The notes below the pieces were generated by a model. The model worked only from the letters and a program-made list of their open reading frames with translations. It was not told where the DNA came from and searched no databases. Shown piece after piece: positions 1 to 5,210 of a stretch of DNA of 15,173 nucleotides. This DNA comes from Sutterella parvirubra YIT 11816 (GTDB lineage Bacteria; Pseudomonadota; Gammaproteobacteria; Burkholderiales; Burkholderiaceae_F), in assembly GCF_000250875.1 (NCBI RefSeq), contig NZ_JH604928.1, positions 19,480 to 34,652 on the forward strand, read 5' to 3'. How positions within the stretch are numbered: position 1 is the first letter of the stretch; each line of letters opens with the position of its first letter. The position numbers were made by a program, and so were the translations under genes.

Positions 1-280
1 GGCCGCCCCCGACCTTCGCGCCCGCGACGTCGATCACGGTGTCGTCCGGATGGAAGGCGCGGTTGGCGCGCTTGAAGGGGTCGGAAATGTGCTTGACTTC
101 GGCAACGATCGGGTGACCGAGGAGCCGGTCGTCGTCGAGGCGGCGCGTGTCGCCGACGACGCCGACGATGGTCTTTTCCGTGCCGACCACGACGGTGGTC
201 TTGAGACCCTGGGCCTCGATGTCGGCGACCAGCTGCCGCAGGCTCTCTTGAGAGGCCTCGGGTTTCGTGATGATGATCAT
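1..280 (-). CDS. aroF: DAHP synthase, N-terminal part (runs off left edge)
   Basis: 3-Deoxy-D-arabino-heptulosonate-7-phosphate synthase condenses phosphoenolpyruvate and erythrose 4-phosphate, the first step of the shikimate pathway, in the cytoplasm. Only the first 93 residues are present. They begin MIIITKPEAS and form a compact alpha/beta regulatory domain (about 1-67) with the TIVGVVGDTR strand-turn near residues 37-46. The hinge to the catalytic barrel follows: FKRANRAFHPDDTVIDVAG near 69-87. This is the arrangement of the Thermotoga maritima type I-beta enzyme, whose N-terminal ferredoxin-like domain mediates feedback inhibition by Tyr and Phe (family knowledge). The start at 280 is supported by an AAGGAAG Shine-Dalgarno 7-8 nt upstream. 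A Phe/Tyr leader peptide and attenuator precede it, which fits the assignment well. The catalytic metal and substrate residues lie outside the window. Confidence 0.9.
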   Translation of the reverse strand, partial: MIIITKPEASQESLRQLVADIEAQGLKTTVVVGTEKTIVGVVGDTRRLDDDRLLGHPIVAEVKHISDPFKRANRAFHPDDTVIDVAGAKVGGG

Positions 281-340
281 GGCGTGTCTTCCTTTTTCGC
301 TTCGGTGGGTTTCTGTGGAACCCTGCGGTGAAGACACGTC
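281..340 (-). promoter_or_regulatory. Helix sequestering the aroF Shine-Dalgarno
   Basis: Bases 330-340 and 281-291 are inverted repeats: nine consecutive Watson-Crick pairs (GAAGACACG with CGTGTCTTC), then one G.U and one G-C pair. In the minus-strand transcript the second arm lies directly before the aroF AUG and contains most of its GGAAG Shine-Dalgarno (288-292). A smaller hairpin, GGGTT with AACCC, can form in the loop. The pairing is seen directly. A role in limiting aroF translation when the helix is formed is inference. Confidence 0.5.
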
Positions 341-399
341 GGCGGTGGGGATCGGCTTGTGCGGGGAAGGACCTGCGGAGATGTGGTGAGGGACCTTCC

Positions 400-443
400 T
401 AAAAACCGAGAACCTGCGGGGACGTGAATTCACCGCAGGTTCT
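400..443 (-). terminator. Attenuator terminator of the aroF leader
   Basis: In the minus-strand transcript AGAACCTGCGG (443-433) pairs perfectly with CCGCAGGTTCT (419-409), giving 11 bp around a 13-nt loop. CGG and then a run of five U (405-401) follow. It lies between the leader peptide stop (493) and the aroF start (280), so it would end transcription before the enzyme gene. It is the 3:4 structure of a classical amino acid attenuator. Confidence 0.85.
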
Positions 444-490
444 TGGGGGTTGGGACTTCAGAAGGGTCCCGTTCGTGCAGCGCAATTCAC
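424..490 (-). promoter_or_regulatory. Candidate antiterminator (2:3 pairing)
   Basis: Just after the leader stop codon, GTGAATT (490-484) is complementary to AATTCAC (430-424) in the terminator loop. CTGCA (480-476) can pair with TGCGG (437-433), including one U.G pair, across a small internal loop. Forming this would take five of the eleven bases of the terminator's 5' arm. Its 5' part overlaps the base of the 1:2 hairpin (extended by wobble to 488), so the two should compete. The complementarity is seen; the regulatory role is inferred and no folding energy was calculated. Confidence 0.5.
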
Positions 491-514
491 TTCTACCGGT
501 AGTAGCGGTAGAAG
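490..514 (-). promoter_or_regulatory. 1:2 hairpin over the leader Tyr codons
   Basis: CTTCTACCG (514-506) and CGGTAGAAG (498-490) form a perfect 9-bp stem with a 7-nt loop, extendable by a G.U and a C-G pair. The stem and loop contain the codons for Phe13, all three Tyr and the stop codon of the leader peptide. A ribosome that reaches the stop would cover this region, while one stalled at Tyr codons would prevent the hairpin, as in known Phe, His and Trp leaders. Confidence 0.7.
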
Positions 515-549
515 CGGCTAAATCGCTGACTGCGTCGAACGGAATTCAT
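493..549 (-). CDS. Phe/Tyr leader peptide of the aroF attenuator
   Basis: An 18-residue reading frame reads MNSVRRSQRFSRFYRYYR and then TAG. Its second half holds two Phe and three Tyr codons (positions 10, 13, 14, 16, 17). These sit directly in the 5' arm and loop of a 9-bp hairpin that is followed by a terminator and then by DAHP synthase. The peptide itself probably has no function. Its translation would sense charged Phe- and Tyr-tRNA, and stalling at these codons would favour antitermination and enzyme synthesis. The start ATG at 549 has a modest purine-rich Shine-Dalgarno (AGAGAGAA, about 7 nt upstream). The peptide also has six Arg codons interleaved with the aromatic ones, so a part-response to Arg starvation cannot be excluded. 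The alternative is a chance ORF, which the register of codons, hairpin, terminator and target gene makes unlikely. Confidence 0.8.
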   Translation of the reverse strand: MNSVRRSQRFSRFYRYYR

Positions 550-618
550 GTCGTTTCTCTCTGAAGTCCAAATGGGGGTTTGGGGGTTGTCGGTCAGGCG
601 AGGATCGGCGTCCGACAT

Positions 619-640
619 CCTCGGTCTCTACCTCGGTCTC
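619..640 (-). repeat. Direct repeat upstream of the aroF leader; rest of 550-762 unassigned
   Basis: The minus strand carries GAGACCGAGG twice with a 2-nt gap (12-nt period), about 70-90 nt upstream of the leader peptide start. It could be an operator for the aroF leader promoter or a chance repeat. In the surrounding 550-762 stretch I found no convincing gene. A perfect TTGACA lies on the minus strand at 766-761, but only a poor -10 (AAGAAA) lies 17 nt downstream, so no promoter is called. Confidence 0.3.
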
Positions 641-844
641 AACGTCGTGACGCCTTTCCTCGCGCCGTGAGTTCAAGGTACCCGAGATCGGGCCGTTTGT
701 GGGCGGCTCTTGGACTTTTCGACGGGATCTGGCGGGTTTTCTTGGCCGAAACCGGACGAATGTCAAAGGTTCTTGGGCATCTTCTCTAAGAGGAAGTCCT
801 GAGGGGCGGAGGTGTCTTCGGCGACGGCGACGGTCATGCCCCGC

Positions 845-982
845 TCACGCTTCGGGCTTCTCTTCGGGCGAGGCTCCGCATTCGTCTTCTGGCTCGGGAT
901 GCCTCAGCACGTACCAGATGCCCCAAAGACCGGGGATGGCCAGGATCACGAGGAGGCCGATGACGCCGGGCAGATTTTGCAT
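845..982 (-). CDS. Small single-pass membrane protein, 45 residues
   Basis: Starts MQNLPGVIGLLVILAIPGLW. One hydrophobic helix spans about residues 5-26 and is followed by an acidic, Pro- and Glu-rich tail with one Cys (ECGAS, C35). The translated tail ends in PEEKPEA. The start is decided by a very strong Shine-Dalgarno (AGAAGGAGG, 987-996 on the minus strand). A longer reading from 1051 would overlap the preceding gene and is rejected. It begins 14 nt after the stop of the gene at 997-1221, so the two are almost certainly co-transcribed and probably act together in the inner membrane. I do not recognise the family. The small size, single helix and acidic cytoplasmic or periplasmic tail would fit an accessory subunit of a membrane complex, but that is speculation. 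Confidence 0.7.
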   Translation of the reverse strand: MQNLPGVIGLLVILAIPGLWGIWYVLRHPEPEDECGASPEEKPEA

Positions 983-996
983 GCCTGACCTCCTTC

Positions 997-1221
997 TCAA
1001 CGCTTGACCGAGTTGTAGACGGCGTGGCAGACGGCCGCGTACAGCATGCACGTCACGCCCAGCGCGAGCCCCGTGAGAAGCGGGACCTTCTCAATGATCG
1101 CGAGGACGATGACGATCCCGCCGAAGCACCCGAAAAGCCGGTATGTCGACCAAATCGCGCCCAAAGCGAGGCTTCTCGTAGACACGTACCACGGGCTGGA
1201 TGCCCACTTGGATTTCGGCAT
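997..1221 (-). CDS. Small two-helix membrane protein, 74 residues
   Basis: Starts MPKSKWASSPWYVSTRSLAL. Two hydrophobic segments lie at about residues 29-43 and 48-66, joined by a short IEKVP turn. The N-terminus is basic and aromatic-rich, and the C-terminus (HAVYNSVKR) is basic, suggesting both ends face the cytoplasm. The start is supported by AAAGGAG 7 nt before the ATG. A much longer frame extends upstream over the opposite-strand phosphohydrolase gene and is a shadow. It is first in a two-gene unit with the 45-residue membrane protein and is transcribed divergently from the 5'-nucleotidase-type gene. A TAGAAT -10-like hexamer lies at 1258-1253. The family was not recognised, and no catalytic motif is visible. 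Confidence 0.7.
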   Translation of the reverse strand: MPKSKWASSPWYVSTRSLALGAIWSTYRLFGCFGGIVIVLAIIEKVPLLTGLALGVTCMLYAAVCHAVYNSVKR

Positions 1222-1252
1222 GGGAAGCTCCTTTGGTCTTTGGTTTCTTCCG

Positions 1253-1258
1253 ATTCTA
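1253..1258 (-). promoter_or_regulatory. Candidate -10 for the small membrane gene pair
   Basis: TAGAAT on the minus strand matches five of six bases of the -10 consensus and lies about 32 nt upstream of the start at 1221. No convincing -35 is visible at the usual spacing, so this is tentative. Confidence 0.3.
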
Positions 1259-1347
1259 GGTGAACGCGGATTCGGACGCGCGGGGGTCGCTGAGCCCTCC
1301 GCGGCACCTCGACCGCACCACCCCGAACGTCCTCCTCCCGGCCCGAA

Positions 1348-1353
1348 TACAAT
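1348..1353 (+). promoter_or_regulatory. Candidate -10 for the 5'-nucleotidase-type gene
   Basis: TACAAT matches five of six bases of the -10 consensus, 30 nt before the ATG at 1384, in the divergent intergenic region. The -35 region (about 1325-1330) is poor. Tentative. Confidence 0.3.
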
Positions 1354-1383
1354 TCCGACCATCCGCAAGCACACCGCGCCGCC

Positions 1384-3057
1384 ATGCCCAAGCTCTTCCG
1401 ACATCTCCTCCGCACCCTCCGCCCCGCCCGCCTCCTCGCGGCCGCGGGGCTCGGCGCGCTCATCCTCTGCGGAGCCCGGGCGGCGGAGCCGCTCACGCTC
1501 ACGATCCTTCACGCGAACGACACGCACAGCTTCGCGGCGGGCGTGATGCGCCGCGGGGTCGCGGCGGATTCGGACGAGCAGTCTACGGGCGGCTACGCGA
1601 GGCTCGCCGCGGCGGTGAACGCGGAAAAAGCGAAGAACCCCAACGTCATCGCCCTCGACTCGGGCGACCGCTGGCAGGGAACGCTCTTCTTCAGCCTCCT
1701 CGGCCCCGACTTCATCACCGCGCTCACGAACCGCATGCCCTGGGACGCGATGACGCTTGGGAACCACGAGTTCGACCTCGGGTGCGAACGTCTCGCTGAA
1801 GTCCTCCCGCAGGAAAAGCTCCCGATCCTCGCCGCCAACATCGCACGCCGTCATGAAGGCGAAGACGCCTGCCCGATCGAAGGCAGACTCCCCGGCACGA
1901 TGGTGAAGACCGTCTCCGGCGTCAAGGTCGGGATCTTCGGGATCGCGAACGACGAGGTGAAGGTGGTCTCGAAGGCCTGTCCCGCCACCACCTTCGACAC
2001 CCGCGAGGACGCGGCCCGGAAGGCCGTGGCGGCGCTGCGCGCCCAAGGGGCGGAGATCATCATCGCGCTCACCCACATTGGCTACCCCGCCGACCGTGAA
2101 CTCGCCCGATCGGTCGCCGGCATCGACGTGATCGTGGGCGGGCACACGCACAGTCTTTTGGGGAAGAACCTCCGCGGGTCCGAGGGTCCCTACCCGACCG
2201 TCGAAATTTCGCCCGCGGGCGAGCCGGTCCTCGTCGTGCAGGCGAAGCGCTCGACCGAATACCTGGGGCGCCTCGTCGTCGCCTTTGATGAAAAGGGCCG
2301 CGCCGCCGCGTGGACCGGCGCTCCGGTGCGTTTGACCTCTGAGAAGCCCCGCGATCCGGAGCTTCGCGACGCGGTCGCGAAGGCGGCGGGGGTTTTGGAG
2401 AAGGCCCGCACCGTCAAGGTTTCGACGAACCCCAACGAATTTCCCGACGGGCTCGATCCCTGCCGCTGGGGTGACTGCCTCGCCGGCATGGTGACGGCGG
2501 ACGCCTTCCTTGACTTCGCCCGCCCCTACGGCGCGACCATCGCGCTTTTGAACGGCGGCGCGGTCCGCTCGGCGCTCCCCGTCGGCACGGTCGACCGCGG
2601 GAGCTTGGAAGAGATCCACCCCTTCGGGAACCTCATCGCCGTGATCGACGTCACGGGCGAGGCGATCCGCGCGGCGTTGGAGAACGGCGTCGCCGACCCG
2701 GACGTCGGCGGCCCGCACCTGCTGCAGCCTTCGGGCCTGCGCTACGCGGTCGATCCCGCGCAGCCCGTAGGTCACCGCATCCTGTCGGTCGAGACGGTTG
2801 AAACCGACGAAGCCGACGAAGCTGGGAAAGGCGCCTGGGTCCCGCTTGATCCCGCGAAGACCTACCGCATCGCCACGGTGAAGTACGTCGCCGACGGCGA
2901 CGACTTCGCGATGTTCGCCGACGCGCCGCGGGTGCCCGCGAACGACGCGCTCGAAGTCGACGTAATGGACGCGTACCTGCGCGCCCACGACCCGCTCCCG
3001 ATGCCCGCGGCCGGCCGCATCACCGGAATGCCCGAGATGCCCGAAGCGGCGGAGTGA
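1384..3057 (+). CDS. Exported 5'-nucleotidase / UshA-family metallophosphatase
   Basis: Periplasmic phosphohydrolase that should cleave nucleoside 5'-monophosphates or related nucleotides to nucleoside and phosphate. It has 557 residues, close to E. coli UshA. A basic start followed by a hydrophobic stretch (about 17-33) and ARAAEP gives a Sec signal peptide. The metallophosphatase core has the metal-binding motifs in order: HANDTH 43-48, DSGDRWQG 92-99, GNHEF 126-130, TH 230-231 and GGHTH 252-256. The C-terminal substrate domain has NGGAVR 390-395 and DGDDFAMF 504-511, where UshA-type enzymes have the aromatic base-stacking loop. There is no clear Shine-Dalgarno before the ATG, which is nevertheless the start that gives a good signal peptide. 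The exact substrate (5'-nucleotides, UDP-sugars or 2',3'-cyclic nucleotides) cannot be settled. It is divergent from two small membrane genes and followed after 79 nt by the pseudouridine synthase gene. Confidence 0.88.
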   Translation: MPKLFRHLLRTLRPARLLAAAGLGALILCGARAAEPLTLTILHANDTHSFAAGVMRRGVAADSDEQSTGGYARLAAAVNAEKAKNPNVIALDSGDRWQGTLFFSLLGPDFITALTNRMPWDAMTLGNHEFDLGCERLAEVLPQEKLPILAANIARRHEGEDACPIEGRLPGTMVKTVSGVKVGIFGIANDEVKVVSKACPATTFDTREDAARKAVAALRAQGAEIIIALTHIGYPADRELARSVAGIDVIVGGHTHSLLGKNLRGSEGPYPTVEISPAGEPVLVVQAKRSTEYLGRLVVAFDEKGRAAAWTGAPVRLTSEKPRDPELRDAVAKAAGVLEKARTVKVSTNPNEFPDGLDPCRWGDCLAGMVTADAFLDFARPYGATIALLNGGAVRSALPVGTVDRGSLEEIHPFGNLIAVIDVTGEAIRAALENGVADPDVGGPHLLQPSGLRYAVDPAQPVGHRILSVETVETDEADEAGKGAWVPLDPAKTYRIATVKYVADGDDFAMFADAPRVPANDALEVDVMDAYLRAHDPLPMPAAGRITGMPEMPEAAE

Positions 3058-3136
3058 CGGAGTGTCGGAACGCCTCTGCCCCTTCCGAAGCCGCCGAACT
3101 CACCCCCTGAATCCCTTTTGCTTTTGAAGCCTCCCC

Positions 3137-4510
3137 ATGACCGAGCCCCATTTCCTTCACCTCATGCCTCCCGAAGGTTTGGACGTCCCCGCGCGCCTTC
3201 CCAACCTTTGGTACGGCCCGCCCGCGCCCGTCGCGCGGTGTGCGGCGACGCTCATGCGCACGGCGCTCCCCGACGGCTTCTCGGGCCGCGTCGGGGTGGT
3301 CGTGGCGGTGAAGGCGTCGGGCGCAGATGACGCCCCGGGCATCGTTCACGCCGCCTGGGCGGCGGAACCCGCCCACCGCCCGGGGGTGGGCGTCTCCCCC
3401 GACCACCCGACGCTCCCCGCCGCGGACAGGCTCGTCGAACCCATGGAGGACGACGACTTCCAAAGGGCGGCCGCCGGCCTCGTCATACCCTTTGCGGACG
3501 GCACCTCCCGCACGCTCCTCGACCTCGCCCAAGAGCTCACCGCCGGGAAGCCGAAGTCCATCGCCCGCGGGGGCGGCGCGGGGCTGAAGCTCACGTACCG
3601 GCACTGGAACCGCGCGATGGCGGACGCCTTCCAAACGCCCGCCGTGCGGCTCGGCATCCTCATGAACACCGAAGGCGTGCGTCTGGGGCTGCGCCCCGCC
3701 GCGTATTTCGAATGGTGGGCGGGTGAGACGCCCCCGCACGACGTCAAATGGGACGGGATGCCGCTCTCGCCCCGCACCACCGCGAAGCCCGTGATCGAGC
3801 GCCTCTGGGAGGCGTGGTCCCCGGCGCCCGACCCCCGCTTCACCGACCCCGCCGTCGCGGCGCTCGCGCCCCGGATCATCGAAGAGGCCGAGGACTGGAT
3901 CGTGATCGAGAAGCCCTCGGGGCTCCTCTCCGTCCCGGGCGCGATGGGGCTTCCCGACGCGATGAGCATGACGGCCAAAGTGACGAACACCGTCCTCGTC
4001 CCCGTGCACCGCCTCGACATGGACACCTCGGGGCTCTTGGTCTACGCCAAGACCGACCGCGGCACCAAGGCGCTGATGGCGGCCTTCCGGGAGGGGCGCG
4101 TCGAGAAGCGCTACCGGGCTTTGCTTGAGAAGCGCCTCCCGGACGCGTTGGGCACAGAAGGCGAAGTGCGCTTTCCCATCACGACGAATCCCCTGGACCG
4201 GCTCCGTCAGTGCGCCGCCGTGGGCGGGCGCGAGAGCCTCACGCGTTGGAAGGTTTTGGGAAAGAGCGCAGAACGCACGCTCGTGGAAATGGAGCCCGTC
4301 ACGGGCCGCACGCACCAGCTGCGGCTCCACGCCGCGCACGCGCTGGGGCTGAACGCCCCGATGGTGAACGACCCCTACTACGGCTTCGACGGGATCGCGG
4401 CGGAGACGCCGGCGACGCCCCTCAATCTGCACGCCGCGATGCTCGACTTCCCGGACCCGGTGACGGGCGAGCGTCGGCGCTTTGAGACCGAGCCCGCCTT
4501 TCACCTCTGA
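3137..4510 (+). CDS. RluA-family pseudouridine synthase, long form with N-terminal extension
   Basis: Cytoplasmic enzyme that isomerises uridine to pseudouridine in rRNA or tRNA. The catalytic domain occupies about residues 245-457: IVIEKPSGLLSVPG 255-268, the catalytic-loop motif HRLDMDTSG 291-299 with Asp294 as nucleophile, EKRYRALL 323-330, and TGRTHQLRLH 389-398. The first 240 residues are an extension without an S4 domain. Its start (FLHLMPPEGLDVPARLPNLW, then a GRVGVVVAVKA strand) recalls the N-terminal region of the roughly 550-residue RluA-like proteins of Vibrio and Bacteroides, which is recognition from memory. Here it is shorter and lacks a long coiled coil. No strong Shine-Dalgarno precedes the ATG. 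The kinase-like gene follows after 53 nt, so the two may be co-transcribed. The target uridine is not predictable from sequence. Confidence 0.88.
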   Translation: MTEPHFLHLMPPEGLDVPARLPNLWYGPPAPVARCAATLMRTALPDGFSGRVGVVVAVKASGADDAPGIVHAAWAAEPAHRPGVGVSPDHPTLPAADRLVEPMEDDDFQRAAAGLVIPFADGTSRTLLDLAQELTAGKPKSIARGGGAGLKLTYRHWNRAMADAFQTPAVRLGILMNTEGVRLGLRPAAYFEWWAGETPPHDVKWDGMPLSPRTTAKPVIERLWEAWSPAPDPRFTDPAVAALAPRIIEEAEDWIVIEKPSGLLSVPGAMGLPDAMSMTAKVTNTVLVPVHRLDMDTSGLLVYAKTDRGTKALMAAFREGRVEKRYRALLEKRLPDALGTEGEVRFPITTNPLDRLRQCAAVGGRESLTRWKVLGKSAERTLVEMEPVTGRTHQLRLHAAHALGLNAPMVNDPYYGFDGIAAETPATPLNLHAAMLDFPDPVTGERRRFETEPAFHL

Positions 4511-4512
4511 TT

Positions 4513-4545
4513 CCTCACGCCTCATATCGCCTCATATCGCCTCAT
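4513..4545 (+). repeat. Short 10-bp tandem repeat in a spacer
   Basis: CTCATATCGC occurs twice in tandem (4521-4540), flanked by partial copies (CCTCACGC and CTCATCACGA). It fills the 53-nt gap between the pseudouridine synthase stop and the Shine-Dalgarno of the kinase-like gene. It is probably a slippage product with no assigned function. Confidence 0.55.
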
Positions 4546-4563
4546 CACGACAGGAAGACCGCC

Positions 4564-5076
4564 ATGATCACGCTCATCACGGGTGCGAGCCACACGGGGA
4601 AGACGCTTCTCGCGCAAAAGCTCCTCGAAGCCCGCCGCACGACCGTTCTCTCGATGGACCTCCTCAAGATGGGTCTGATCCGGAGCGGCACGGCGGCGCT
4701 CTCGCCCGAAGACGACGCCGGCGTCGAGGCGGTCCTCTGGCCCATCGTCGTCGGGATGATCCGCACCGCGATCGAAAACCGGCGGGACCTCATCGTCGAA
4801 GGGGGCTACGTGCCGGGGAACTGGGCGGAGGCGTTCACGGCGGCGGAGCGCCGTCAGATCGAAGTGCGCGTTCTCGTCATGTCGGACGACTACGTCCGGG
4901 AAGCGTTCCCCCGCATCAAGTCGGAGGCGTCGGTTGCGGAAGACCGCGGCGACGACGGCTGGGCGACGTTGGCGTTTCTGCTGGAAGACAACGCGCGCTT
5001 CCGGCGGGCCTTCCCGGAGGCTGAGGTGATCGCGTCGGAGGCCGACTGGGTGAGGCTCACCGCGGTCGGGCTCTGA
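4564..5076 (+). CDS. P-loop kinase-like protein, 170 residues
   Basis: Small cytoplasmic P-loop NTPase. The Walker A motif is GASHTGKT (7-14). A kinase-type acidic position follows strand 2 (SMDLLKMGLIRSG, D32). A conserved-looking LIVEGGYVPGNW (76-86) occupies the place of the Walker B/substrate strand. The C-terminal half contains a lid-like charged region (RIKSEASVAEDRGDD, 117-131). The overall plan is that of shikimate, adenylate or 2-phosphoglycerate kinase-like proteins and zeta-toxin relatives. I recall close relatives of the ASHTGKTLLAQKLLE and MDLLKMGLIRSG stretches in gut Clostridia, annotated only as AAA or P-loop ATPase. The substrate is unknown, and there is no partner antitoxin gene, so a toxin role is not supported. 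AGGAAG precedes the ATG. A hairpin without a U-tract (5090-5111) follows. Confidence 0.75.
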   Translation: MITLITGASHTGKTLLAQKLLEARRTTVLSMDLLKMGLIRSGTAALSPEDDAGVEAVLWPIVVGMIRTAIENRRDLIVEGGYVPGNWAEAFTAAERRQIEVRVLVMSDDYVREAFPRIKSEASVAEDRGDDGWATLAFLLEDNARFRRAFPEAEVIASEADWVRLTAVGL

Positions 5077-5089
5077 CGCCGGAGGTGTC

Positions 5090-5111
5090 GGCAAAGGCTC
5101 CGCCTTTTGCC
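5090..5111 (+). other. Stem-loop after the kinase-like gene
   Basis: GGCAAAGGC and GCCTTTTGCC form a 9-bp stem with one bulged T and a 3-nt loop, 14 nt after the stop codon at 5076. No U-run follows on either strand, so it is at best a weak or factor-dependent 3' end. Confidence 0.4.
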
Positions 5112-5210
5112 CCGGGAAGCCTCTCCTTTCGGGCTATGTCTCTGAAGCGGCTCCAAGGTTTATCATCCTTCCAGACAAGAACCGTTCTCAACTGAGAGCC
5201 TGAGGACCTG

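Noticed and set aside
626..639. CTCTACCTCGGTCT shared with 8014-8027
   Set aside because: A 14-base match in skewed sequence can arise by chance at about this frequency, and the surroundings do not align.
761..766. Perfect TTGACA on the minus strand upstream of the aroF leader
   Set aside because: There is no acceptable -10 at 16-18 nt, and the distance to the leader peptide is over 200 nt.
763..837. A 24-codon minus-strand frame (MTVAVAEDTSAPQDFLLEKM...) just after the 45-residue membrane gene
   Set aside because: It sits 8 nt after the stop and reads sensibly, but it has only a GC-rich GCGGGG before the ATG and no recognisable feature. Not supported without conservation data.
997..2988. 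Very long minus-strand open frame of 663 codons
   Set aside because: It is antisense to the phosphohydrolase with its clear metal motifs. Such shadows are common at this GC content. Only its last 74 codons, with their own Shine-Dalgarno, are real.
3020..4525. 501-codon minus-strand open frame under the pseudouridine synthase
   Set aside because: It is a shadow of a gene with intact catalytic motifs.
4564..5076. Zeta-toxin interpretation of the P-loop protein
   Set aside because: There is no antitoxin gene beside it, the neighbours are housekeeping genes, and the motif set fits generic kinase-like P-loop proteins equally well.
5128..5180. Possible CueR-type operator before copA (CCAAGG, TTTATCAT, CCTTCC)
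   Set aside because: The half-sites do not form the CCTTCC-N7-GGAAGG dyad expected for CueR, and no -35 with 19-nt spacing was found.
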